DNA of 64,000 bases, from positions 1-64,000 of the forward strand of contig JAUIMM010002551.1 of the NCBI GenBank assembly GCA_031769625.1, given 5' to 3'. Under the pieces are notes generated by a model. The model saw only the letters and a program-made list of their open reading frames with translations, ran no database searches and was not told the DNA's origin. This document shows, piece by piece, positions 10,401 to 21,900 of this stretch (the first letter of the stretch is position 1; each line of letters starts with the position of its first letter). The stretch is from Taudactylus pleione. Taxonomy: Eukaryota > Chordata > Amphibia > Anura > Myobatrachidae. Made by a program: the position numbers and the translations under genes.

Positions 10401-12252
10401 AGGCCTCCTAATAGGCTAATAATACAGATCACATCAGAGGCGTATACCGTATATGGGACGTATAGCGATAGGCCTCCTAATAGGCTAATAATACAGATCA
10501 CATCAGAGGCGTATACCGTATATGGGACGTATAGCGATAGGCCTCCTAATAGGCTAATAATACAGATCACATCAGAGGCGTATACCGTATATGGGACGTA
10601 TAGCGACAGGCCTCCTAATAGGCTAATAATACAGATCACATCAGAGGCGTATACTGTATATGGGACGTATAGCGACAGGCCTCCTAATAGGCTAATAATA
10701 CAGATCACATCAGAGGCGTATACCGTATATGGGACGTATAGCGATAGGCCTCCTAATAGGCTAATAATACAGATCACATCAGAGGCGTATACCGTATATG
10801 GGACGTATAGCGATATCCCTCCTAATAGGCTAATAATACAGATCACATCAGAGGCGTATACCGTATATGGGACGTATAGCGACAGGCCTCCTAATAGGCT
10901 AATAATACAGATCACATCAGAGGCGTATACCGTATATGGGACGTATAGCGATAGGCCTCCTAATAGGCTAATAATACAGATCACATCAGAGGCGTATACT
11001 GTATATGGGACGTATAGCGATAGGCCTCCTAATAGGCTAATAATACAGATCACATCAGAGGCGTATACCGTATATGGGACGTATAGCGACAGGCCTCCTA
11101 ATAGGTTAATAATACAGATCACATCAGAGGCGTATACTGTATATGGGACGTATAGCGATAGGCCTCCTAATAGGCTAATAATACAGATCACATCAGAGGC
11201 GTATACTGTATATGGGACGTATAGCGACAGGCCTCCTAATAGGCTAAAAATACAGATCACATCAGAGGCGTATACCGTATATGGGACGTATAGCGACAGG
11301 CCTCCTAATAGGTTAATAATACAGATCACATCAGAGGCGTATACTGTATATGGGACGTATAGCGATAGGCCTCCTAATAGGCTAATAATACAGATCACAT
11401 CAGAGGCGTATACTGTATATGGGACGTATAGCGACAGGCCTCCTAATAGGCTAATAATACAGATCACATCAGAGGCGTATACTGTATATGGGACGTATAG
11501 CGATAGGCCTCCTAATAGGCTAATAATACAGATCACATCAGAGGCGTATACTGTATATGGGACGTATAGCGATAGGCCTCCTAATAGGCTAATAATACAG
11601 ATCACATCAGAGGCGTATACCGTATATGGGACGTATAGCGATAGGCCTCCTAATAGGCTAATAATACAGATCACATCAGAGGCGTATACCGTATATGGGA
11701 CGTATAGCGATAGGCCTCCTAATAGGCTAATAATACAGATCACATCAGAGGCGTATACCGTATATGGGACGTATAGCGATAGGCCTCCTAATAGGCTAAT
11801 AATACAGATCACATCAGAGGCGTATACCGTATATGGGACGTATAGCGATAGGCCTCCTAATAGGCTAATAATACAGATCACATCAGAGGCGTATACCGTA
11901 TATGGGACGTATAGCGACAGGCCTCCTAATAGGCTAATAATACAGATCACATCAGAGGCGTATACCGTATATGGGACGTATAGCGATAGGCCTCCTAATA
12001 GGCTAATAATACAGATCACATCAGAGGCGTATACTGTATATGGGACGTATAGCGATAGGCCTCCTAATAGGCTAATAATACAGATCACATCAGAGGCGTA
12101 TACTGTATATGGGACGTATAGCGATAGGCCTCCTAATAGGCTAATAATACAGATCACATCAGAGGCGTATACCGTATATGGGACGTATAGCGATAGGCCT
12201 CCTAATAGGCTAATAATACAGATCACATCAGAGGCGTATACTGTATATGGGA
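7425..12252. repeat. 69-bp minisatellite, about 70 copies, open on both strands
   Basis: Landmark spacing is exactly 69 bp (CTAATAGGCTAATAATACAG at 7441, 7510 and so on). As 69 is 23 codons, a stop-free frame persists on the minus strand for 1620 codons (7364-12226, unit containing SLLGGLSLYVPYTVY). Another runs on the plus strand for 1004 codons from a chance ATG at 9354 (unit containing IIQITSEAYTVYGTYSD). Copies are about 95-99% alike. The two commonest variants, GAT/GAC and ACT/ACC, are silent in both frames. I judge it non-coding: there is no unique coding sequence on either side beyond a few codons. Confidence 0.95.
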
Positions 12253-12483
12253 TGAGGGTGACTGGTGTCTGCAGGATCCTACTGTACTCAACTTACACAC
12301 AGATATGTGGAATCCAATATACAGGTGCCCCTTATGTGTATGCGCAGTGTTCCTGCGTCCAACTCTAAATCACGCGCATTGTCTGCTGCGCAGAAGATGT
12401 GAGCTGCGGTTTGTCAATATTGCTGATTTTCTGTGATTTTTCCAGCAGGATTTAACGCGGCGTTATTTAAAGGCAAATCGTAG
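12253..12483. other. Anonymous spacer between two minisatellites
   Basis: No recognised feature. Confidence 0.4.
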
Positions 12484-13012
12484 TGATGTCACTGATTCCT
12501 AGTACCTGGATAGGCTGCACTCTCAGTGATGTCACTGATTCCTAGTGAGTGGATAGGCTGCACTCTCAGTGATGTCACTGATTCCTAGTGACTGGATAGG
12601 CTGCACTCTCAGTGATGTCACTGGCTCCTAGAGCCTGGATAGGCTGCACTCTCAGTGATGTCACTGGCTCCTAGAGCCTGGATAGGCTGCATTCTCAGTG
12701 ATGTCACTGGCTCCTAGAGCCTGGATAGGCTGCACTCTCAGTGATGTCACTGGCTCCTAGAGCCTGGATAGGCTGCACTCTCAGTGATGTCACTGGCTCC
12801 TAGAGCCTGGATAGGCTGCATTCTCAGTGATGTCACTGGCTCCTAGAGCCTGGATAGGCTGCACTCTCTGTGATGTCACTGGCTCCTAGAGCCTGGATAG
12901 GCTGCATTCTCAGTGATGTCACTGGTTCCTAGAGCCTGGATAGGCTGCACTCTCAGTGATGTCACTGGCTCCTAGAGCCTGGATAGGCTGCATGTTTAGT
13001 GATGTCACTGTA
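12484..13012. repeat. 43-bp minisatellite, about 12 copies
   Basis: Units begin TGATGTCACTGGCTCCTAGA and end GGATAGGCTGCACTCTCAG. Starts fall at 12484, 12527, 12570, 12613 and so on, every 43 bp. The first three copies carry GATTCCTAGT in place of GGCTCCTAGA. The last copies degenerate. Each unit contains TGATGTCA, a CRE/AP-1-like octamer, which may be coincidental. Confidence 0.95.
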
Positions 13013-13655
13013 TGCAGGTAATGGATCCAGGATTATCAAATATGTGTTATTCTGCTTATTTTCATATGGCTACATCATACGACATTTAATAATAATTTAT
13101 TGTGTGAATAATTATTACAATTGCAGGAGACATTAATGAATCTGGTCTGATAAAGGGCTCTTGAGGACTGGAGGTCACAGTCATTTTCTTAGTGGGTCAT
13201 TTAACAAGATATTGATTGTCTGTAGATGACTGTCCGTTTCTCATGGTAATATCAGCACCCAGGATAAGCCGGTCCATCTGGCATCTCACATCCAATTTAC
13301 ATATAAACCATGAAACAACGTGTTATCCTGCCAGACATAGCTGGGAGCCCAGATGCTCCTCTACGTAACACAGGAGAGAAAGTCCAGGAAATTGTACACA
13401 GACAGGATTCACGCACACTTACAGGGATAGCTGGGGTGTGCTGTTAGACTGTAAGCTCTTTGGGTTATAATCTGTGTTTTCTTAGATCACTGCCCAGTTG
13501 AGGGCAAAAAATAGAATATTATTACAGCAGCATAAAAGTGGGTGAGTAACATGGTCACTATGCATAAGACCCAACTGTCCACCACTAAATCCACTAATCC
13601 ACGTGGACCAATAAATCCACCGTATAGCCGCATGCAATATTATGTGACCACATGT
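13013..13655. other. Anonymous sequence
   Basis: No gene recognised. Near 13450 AGACTGTAAGCTCTTTGGG resembles the 3' part of several old vertebrate retroposons, but the match is too short to call. Confidence 0.4.
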
Positions 13656-14469
13656 AGCCCCTCACATAGCCCCACATATATCCCCTCATATAGCCTCTCA
13701 TATAGCCCCACATATAGCCTCTCATATATCCCCTCATATAGCCCACTCATATATCCTCTCATATATCCCCTCATATAGCCCACTCATATATCCTCTCATA
13801 TATCCCCTCATATAGCCACTCATATATCCCCTCATATAGCCACTCATATATCCCCTCATATAGCCTCTCATATATCCCCTCATATAGCCCCACATATAGC
13901 CTCTCATATAGCCTCTCATATATCCCTTCATATATCCCTTCATATATCCCTTCATATATCCCTTCATATAGCCCCCTCATATAACCTCTCATATAACCTC
14001 TCATATAGCCTCCCATATAGCCCCCTCATATAGCTCCCTCATATATCCATATATCCCCTCATATAGCCTCTCATATAACCTCTCATATAGCCTCCCATAT
14101 AGCCTCCCATATAGCCCCCTCATATAGCTCCCTCATATATCCCTTCATATAGCCTCTCATATATCCCCTCATATAGCCCCACATATAGCCTCTCATATAG
14201 CCTCCCATATAGCCCCCTCATATAGCTCCCTCATATATCCCTTCATATATCCCCTCATATAGCCTCTCATATAACCTCTCATATAACCTCTCATATAGCC
14301 TCCCATATAGCCCCCTCATATAGCTCCCTCATATATCCATATATCCCCTCATATAGCCTCTCATATAACCTCTCATATAGCCTCCCATATAGCCTCCCAT
14401 ATAGCCCCCTCATATATCCCCTCATATATCCCCTCATATAGCCTCTCATATAGCCTCTCATCTATCCCT
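13656..14469. repeat. CATATAGCCCCT-type short tandem array, left part
   Basis: Units of 12-15 bp alternate between CTCATATAGCC and CTCATATATCC forms. Open frames of MRGYMRGYM or YEGIYEG type on the minus strand are by-products of 15-bp periodicity. The array resumes at 15786 after an inserted element. Confidence 0.95.
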
Positions 14470-15785
14470 TGTCAGGGTTCAGCCTAGGATCGGCCTCTCT
14501 CACCTCCTTGCTGGCTTCCCCTGACTTCCTTGCGGTCAGACGTCTGGTGCAGTGATGGATGTGGGGCTGAGTATTCTGCCTTAGGTGCTTTTTGCGAGCT
14601 TCCATGGTCGGCTGTGTGTGCTGGGGATCGGAGTTCCCATCATGGGCGCCGCCATGACAGTTCCTCTCATGTGACAGTACTCCTAACCTATGGTAGCATG
14701 ATTTCAGTCAGCTGATGCTGTGCTCCAGTAATCTGCTACCCCTGGGTATAAATCTGCCCCCAGAACTTCAGGAAGACGCTGTTCAACTTCGTTATTCCAA
14801 GTGCCTGTGTTACTCCCACTGTTGCTCTGTACTAAATCCTTCAGCATGTTGCTTCAGCCTGCTCAGTTTCCCAGTTTCCTGTATTAGCTTCCATGCTAAA
14901 CCTTACTCTGAGACTTTAGCTTTCTCACAGTACTTCAGTGTTTCATGTCCCTTCCCTGTGTGTCTTTGTATATGTGCTGCTAATTCTATTGCAGCTTTCC
15001 TGTGGCTATTACACTGTATCACTGAAGTGTCAGATTACCTGCTGGTATTAATTAGCTCGCAGCTGGACCCCCCAGCACATGTCTGTGTCAATCTGCTCAG
15101 TGTCTTGTCAGTGCAAATCTGCACTTGCAGTTAGCACTCTTCCAGTGTATGCCTATCTTCTCTATATGTCTTCTCTATACAATCTGTACCTGCATATATA
15201 ATTATTCCCAGTATTGTGCCTTTGCTAAGTACCAGCATTTCTAGCTCTCCCAGTATTTGGCCTTTGTGCAGTACCACATTTCTAGCATTCCCAATATATT
15301 CCTTGAGTCCACTCTACTCTTGTATGTGCAATTCCCAGTATATGTGTTGTGTTTTCCTGCATATTTAGCAAACTCCAGTACCTGCCTGTGTCCACATCTC
15401 CCTGAGCTGCTGAGCTAGTCAGCTCCTGGATTTCTTAGTGATTCTCAGTACTTTCTCCGTAATCTTATGCAAGCCGGTGATCAGGATTTCTAATTGTGTT
15501 ACAGTGTATCTCCAGTGTTCTAGCAATAACTTAACATAATATAGTTCCGGTCTTCTGCCATCCCCAGGTACCTGTCCAGAGGGCCGCGACCTGCTCACTT
15601 GGTGCAGCGGAAAACCAAATCCCAATTGGGGGGGTCACTGGAGAAAACCACCAAGTGAGTTAGACTCCGCGCCTCTGGGCAGGTCTAGCCAAACCTGGGT
15701 TCGGCCGCAAATAGGAGACCTAGCCACAGTCACTCCGATAGTCACCTGAACCCCCCGGCTCACCGTCTTCCACAGAGGATCACTT
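14470..15785. mobile_element. Mobile-element-like insertion splitting the CATATAG array (class unresolved)
   Basis: The array sequence CATCTATCCCT stops at 14469, unrelated DNA starting TGTCAGGGTTCAG follows, and the array resumes with TCCCTCATATAG at 15786. TCCCT is present on both sides (14465-14469 and 15786-15790). The uninterrupted motif CATCTATCCCTCATATAG exists elsewhere in the array (near 15936 and 16890), giving the empty-site form. The 5-bp duplication and TG start fit an LTR-type element, but the right end does not finish in CA and no inverted ends are seen. A 139-codon open frame (14715-15134, plus) shows no recognisable domain. Confidence 0.6.
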
Positions 15786-17106
15786 TCCCTCATATAGCCC
15801 CCTCATATAGCCCCCTCATATAGCCCCCTCATATAGCCCCCTCATATAGCCCCCTCATATAGCCCCCTCATATAGCCCCCTCATATAGCCCCCTCATATA
15901 GCCCCCTCATATAGCCCCCTCATATAGCCTCTCATCTATCCCTCATATAGCCCCTATTATAGCCCCTCACATAGCCCCCTCACATAGCCCCCTCACATAG
16001 CCTCTCATATATCCCTCACATAGCCTCTCACATAGCCTCTCATATAGCCTCTCGTATATCCCCTCATATAGCCCCCTCATATAGCCCCTCACATAGCCTC
16101 TCGTATAGCCCCTCATATAGCCCCTCATATAGCCTCTCGTATATCCCCTCATATAGCCCCTCATATAGCCTCTCGTATATCCCCTCATATAGCCCCTCAT
16201 ATAGCCCCTCATATAGCCCCTCATATAGCCCCTCATATAGCCCCTCATATAGCCTCTCATATATCCCCTCATATAGCTAATCATATAGCCTCTCATATAT
16301 CCCCTCATATAGCTCATCATATAGCCTCTCATATAGCCCCTCATATAGCCCCTCATATAGCCTCTCGTATATCCCCTCATATAGCCCCTCATATAGCCTC
16401 TCGTATATCCCCTCATATATCCCCTCATATAGCCTCTCATATATCCCTCATATAGCCTCTCGTATAGCCCCTCATATAGCCTCTCGTATATCCCCTCATA
16501 TAGCCCCTCATATAGCCTCTCGTATATCCCCTCATATAGCCTCTCACATAGCCTCTCATATATCCCTCATATAGCCTCTCGTATATCCCCTCATATAGCC
16601 CCTCATATAGCCTCTCGTATATCCCCTCATATAGCCCCTCATATAGCCCCTCATATAGCCCCTCATATAGCCTCTCATATAGCTAATCATATAGCCTCTC
16701 ATATAGCTCATCATATAGCCTCTCATATAGCCCCTCATATAGCCCCTCATATAGCCCCTCATATAGCCCCTCGTATATCCCCTCATATAGCCCCTCATAT
16801 AGCCTCTCGTATATCCCCTCATATATCCCCTCATATAGCCTCTCATATATCCCCTCATATAGCTCATCATATAGCCTCCCATATAGCCTCTCATCTATCC
16901 CTCATATAGCATCTCACATAGCCTCTCATATATCCCCTCATATAGCCTCTCATATATCCCCTCATATAGCCTCTCATCTATCCCCACATATAGCCCCCTC
17001 ATATAGCCCCCCTCATATAGCCCCCCTCATATAGCCCCCCTCATATAGCCCCCTCATATAGCCCCCTCATATATCCCCTCATATATCCCCTCATATATCC
17101 CCTCAT
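15786..17106. repeat. CATATAGCCCCT-type short tandem array, right part
   Basis: This continues the array at 13656-14469. The first 130 bases are highly regular 13-bp CTCATATAGCCCC units. The centre mixes CTCGTATATCC, CTCATATAGCC and CTCATCATATAG forms, and the right end is regular again. Minus-strand open frames of 157 and 112 codons (MRGYMRGYT repeats) have no stop simply because the 15-bp unit lacks one. Confidence 0.95.
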
Positions 17107-18532
17107 AGATCCTCCTAGCTATAATCTAACCACATATGGAATTATTCAAAATGATTTGGAGCCAGTGTGAATAGGTCCCAGGTCCCGAGAACACGTTTTC
17201 TGTGCAATTACCAACTGGCCACGACTCCGATTGGTGGGTGGAATTTTTGGGCCTGCATTCGCATTGAAGGATCGCTGTTTGCCATTACAGACCGTTACTG
17301 TGTATCACTTACATGTGTGTAGAGGAGTCCCTTACAGTCCCTGACATAGGAGCATCCACGGTCTTAGTGACAGAGAGAGGGGACGTGTTCTGTGTGCTGG
17401 GGCCTTTGTGCAGCAGTAATTTCAGCTCCTTTGCTCAGAGAATCTGCCCGAAGTCACAAGTTTATGATAACGTGGACATTTTGTGGCTCGGATTTCAGCA
17501 ATTGTTCTTGGCCATAGTTTAACAGGTAACAGGAGTCTGCGGTAACCCAATAACAGCCCCCTGCTCACATCACCTCCTAGCCGGCGACCTCTATAGTGTG
17601 AGACAAAGGGGCTTATTCTTGGGGTCAGCAGCCAGCAGAGATATCACAGGCACCGCGTCACCAGCTGAAGATGAGAATCAGCCCCATGATCTGCTCGCTG
17701 TAATTATCTCTCCCCCATCAGTCATTGGATTGCGCTGTACAGCTCACACCTGGCTGATCCTACTGAGAAAACACCTGAAATTCAGAATAATTCAGGTCAT
17801 TAGGATTATTACAGCTGTATTCCAGATAATGAGAAGCTTATTTATATCGATCGCTATGTATAAACTAAATACATCACTCAGGGGCTGTTTATCAATAACT
17901 GCATTTGCCATGTGATCTGGGAGTAATATAGCACCGCCATGGGCGATATAGCAATATATAGGCACAGGGGCTCCAGGAGGAACCATCCCTGTGATGTACC
18001 TGGAGGGCAGAGACCGTCCCTTCACCCCTGTGCCGTACTCCTGCGCATGTGCGCTCTGCAGACCACGTAAGCGCGGCTGCCATTGTGTAGCCCCACAGGG
18101 CATTTGTAAATCTGACAGCATCGCATCCCGCATAGAAACCTATAGGGGCTGGGACTGCTGCTGGAGTTATCGGCTATGGTCCCTCCATAATACATCTGGG
18201 GGATACTAAGTATTTGCGGCATCCATCAAAAATTAATGTTTTCTGGAAATATGCAGCAAATATTTAATGATAACTAGGACCCGAAGTATAGAAACCGCAA
18301 AAGAATAAATAGTTCTCCCATATCTACAACATTATTCAATTTGCTCAGAATAAAACGTTGTATCTGTCCTGACGGCTGGATTATAGTTATATTAAAGCTG
18401 TAACCTGTACATAGCGGAAGCTATAAGTGACCCAATTAGAGGGCTGCTGTCAGGTCACTAAGATCATGTGACATCCTCAGCCACAAAATGGCTGCCTCCA
18501 CAGTATATCCAGACAGCCATGTATCACAGTCA
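17107..18532. other. Anonymous sequence
   Basis: No gene or element recognised. The largest open frames are about 105-113 codons, overlap each other on opposite strands, and carry no known motif. Confidence 0.45.
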
Positions 18533-18680
18533 GCATGGTGGCATAATGGTTAGCATTGCTACATCACAGCACTGAGGGCCTGAGTTCAGTTCCAAACCAG
18601 AGCCCTATCTGTGTTCTCCCCGTGTTTGCGCTGGTTTCCTCGGCGTCCTATGTCTTCCTCCCACAGTCCATCGGCTGTAC
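18533..18680 (+). mobile_element. tRNA-derived SINE fragment
   Basis: GTGGCATAATGGTTAGCATT (A-box-like, from 18538) is followed 40 bp later by GAGTTCAGTTCC (B-box-like, 18582-18593), the internal RNA polymerase III promoter layout of a tRNA. Downstream, GTTCTCCCCGTGT, GGTTTCCTC and CTCCCACAGTCC match the body of a SINE group common in fish and amphibians. No clear tail or target duplication is seen, and the copy looks old and partly deleted. It is not a functional tRNA: the cloverleaf is not maintained. Confidence 0.75.
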
Positions 18681-18977
18681 TGGTACTACTGTACTGTATA
18701 TAGATAAATGGGCATTGTAACATAGAATTCTGGACCTATAATATACACTCGGGGGATTCTCATCTTCCCAGGGTTTATTAGGTCATATAACTGTCTCCCA
18801 GTATTAGGAAATCTTCGGAGGACCCCTCTCCCAGGATTGGGTGCGGCTGGCTGGGAGCCTGCCACAGGTGAGGAAGGGGTTAATGTCTCTGGAAGCTATA
18901 GCTGCACCCCTTCCTTACTTCTAGGATACAGGGGCTTTAAATGGAGAAGTGAAAGTAAAATAATGAAGATCCAGTAA

Positions 18978-21900
18978 ACGGGCAGCACTGAGTATCAGAC
19001 AGGAGACGGGGGGCGCTGAGTATCAGGCAGGAGACGGGCGGCGCTGAGTGTCAGACAGGAGACGGGCGTCGCTGAGTATCAGGCAGGAGACGGGCGGCGC
19101 TGAGTGTCAGACAGGAGACGGGCGGCGCTGAGTATCAGACAGGAGACGGGCGGCGCTGAGTATCAGACAGGAGACGGGCATCTCTGAGTATCAGACAGGC
19201 TCTGGGTAACCTCCCGCTCTCGGTCACAGGAGGCGGGCATCGCTGAGTATCAGACAGGAGGCGGGCGGCGCTGAGTATCAGGCAGGAGACGGGCGGCGCT
19301 GAGTATCAGGCAGGAGGCGGGCGGCGCTGAGTATCAGGCAGGAGACGGGGGGCGCTGAGTATCAGGCAGGAGAAGGGCGGCGCTGAGTATCAGACAGGAG
19401 ATGGGCGGCGCTGAGTATCAGGCAGGAGACGGGGGGCGCTGAGTATCAGGCAGGAGACGGGGGGCGCTGAGTATCAGGCAGGAGACGGGGGGCGCTGAGT
19501 ATCAGGCAGGAGACGGGCGGCGCTGAGTATCAGACGGGAGACGGGCGGCGCTGAGTATCAGACGGGAGACGGGCGGCGCTGAGTATCAGACGGGAGACGG
19601 GGGCACTGAGTGTCAGGCAGGAGACGGGGGGCACTGAGTGTCAGACGAGAGACGGGGGGCGCTGAGTATCAGACAGGAGACGGGCATCGCTGAGTATCAG
19701 ACAGGAGACGGGCATCGCTGAGTATCAGACAGGAGACGGGCATCTCTGAGTATCAGACAGGCTCTGGGTAACCTCCCGCTCTCGGTCACAGGAGGTGGAC
19801 ATCGCTGAGTATCAGACAGGAGACGGGGGGCGCTGAGTATCAGGCAGGAGACGGGCATCGCTGAGTATCAGACGGGAGACGGGCGGCGCTGAGTATCAGG
19901 CAGGAGACGGGCGGCGCTGAGTATCAGACGGGAGACGGGCGGCGCTGAGTATCAGGCAGGAGACGGGCGGCGCTGAGTATCAGACGGGAGACGGGCGGCG
20001 CTGAGTATCAGACGGGAGACGGGGGGCGCTGAGTATCAGACGGGAGACGGGGGGCGCTGAGTATCAGACAGGAGATGGGCATCGCTGAGTATCAGACAGG
20101 AGACGGGCATCTCTGAGTATCAGACAGGCTCTGGGTAACCTCCCGCTCTCGGTCACAGGAGGCGGACATCGCTGAGTATCAGACGGGAGACGGGGGGCGC
20201 TGAGTATCAGGCAGGAGACGGGGGGCGCTGAGTATCAGACAGGAGACGGGGGGCGCTGAGTATCAGACAGGAGACGGGCGGCGCTGAGTATCAGACTGGA
20301 GACGGGCGGCGCTGAGTATCAGACAGGAGACGGGCGGCGCTGAGTATCAGACAGGAGACGGGGGGCGCTGAGTATCAGACAGGAGACGGGCATCGCTGAG
20401 TATCACACGGGAGACGGGGGACGCTGAGTGTCAGACGGGAGACGGGCGGCGCTGAGTATCAGATGAGAGACGGGGGCGCTGAGTATCAGACGAGAGACGG
20501 GGGGCGCTGAGTATCAGACGGGAGATGGGCGGCGCTGAGTATCAGACGGGAGACGGGCATCGCTGAGTATCAGATGGGAGACGGGGGGCGCTGAGTATCA
20601 GACAGGAGATGGGGGGCGCTGAGTATCAGACAGGAGACGGGGGGCGCTGAGTATCAGACAGGAGACGGGGGGCGCTGAGTATCAGACAGGAGACGGGGGG
20701 CGCTGAGTATCAGACAGGAGACGGGGGGCACTGAGTATCAGACGGGAGACGGGCGGCGCTGAGTATCAGACGGGAGACGGGCGGCGCTGAGTATCAGACA
20801 GGCTCTGGGTAACCTCCCGCTCTCGGTCACAGGAGGCGGGCATCGCTGAGTATCAGACAGGAGACGGGGGGCGCTGAGTATCAGACAGGAGACGGGCATC
20901 TCTGAGTATCAGACAGGCTCTGGGTAACCTCCCGCTCTCGGTCACAGGAGGCGGACATCGCTGAGTATCAGACGGGAGACGGGGGGCGCTGAGTATCAGG
21001 CAGGAGACGGGGGGCGCTGAGTATCAGACAGGAGACGGGGGGCGCTGAGTATCAGACAGGAGACGGGCGGCGCTGAGTATCAGACTGGAGACGGGCGGCG
21101 CTGAGTATCAGACAGGAGACGGGCGGCGCTGAGTATCAGACAGGAGACGGGGGGCGCTGAGTATCAGACAGGAGACGGGCATCGCTGAGTATCACACGGG
21201 AGACGGGGGACGCTGAGTGTCAGACGGGAGACGGGCGGCGCTGAGTATCAGACGAGAGACGGGGGCGCTGAGTATCAGACGAGAGACGGGGGGCGCTGAG
21301 TATCAGACGGGAGATGGGCGGCGCTGAGTATCAGACGGGAGACGGGCATCGCTGAGTATCAGATGGGAGACGGGGGGCGCTGAGTATCAGACAGGAGACG
21401 GGGGGCGCTGAGTATCAGACAGGAGACGGGGGGCGCTGAGTATCAGACAGGAGACGGGGGGCACTGAGTATCAGACAGGAGACGGGCATCGCTGAGTATC
21501 AGACGGGAGACGGGCGGCGCTGAGTATCAGACGGGAGACGGGCGGCGCTGAGTATCAGACAGGCTCTGGGTAACCTCCCGCTCTCGGTCACAGGAGGCGG
21601 GCATCGCTGAGTATCAGACAGGAGACGGGGGGCGCTGAGTATCAGACAGGAGACGGGCGGCGCTGAGTATCAGACAGGAGACGGGCGGCGCTGAGTATCA
21701 GACAGGAGACGGGGGCGCTGAGTATCAGGCAGGAGACGAGGGGCGCTGAGTATCAGACGGGAGACGGGCGGCGCTGAGTATCAGACGGGAGACGGGCGGC
21801 ACTGAGTATCAGACGGGAGACGGGCGGCGCTGAGTATCAGACGAGAGACGGGCGGCGCTGAGTATCAGACGAGAGACGGGCGGCGCTGAGTATCAGACGA

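Noticed and set aside
7364..12226. A 1620-codon minus-strand open frame, as a giant repetitive membrane protein
   Set aside because: It consists of about 70 copies of a 23-codon unit with only a few unique codons at either end. The opposite strand is open too, and no splice or promoter context was seen. A unit of 69 bp without a stop in that frame explains it.
12484..13012. Regulatory array of CRE/AP-1 sites (TGATGTCA per unit)
   Set aside because: The octamer lies in a 43-bp minisatellite with no nearby gene, and repetition alone accounts for its number.
13440..13520. MIR- or L2-type retroposon remnant (AGACTGTAAGCTCTTTGGG)
   Set aside because: The match is under 30 bp, and I could not find the rest of such an element around it.
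13734..16894. MRGYMRGYM and YEGIYEG repeat proteins on the minus strand
   Set aside because: By-products of 15-bp periodicity in a simple array. Frames break wherever unit length changes.
18538..18600. Functional tRNA gene
   Set aside because: Only A- and B-box-like parts remain, and the downstream body is that of a SINE. The cloverleaf stems do not pair.
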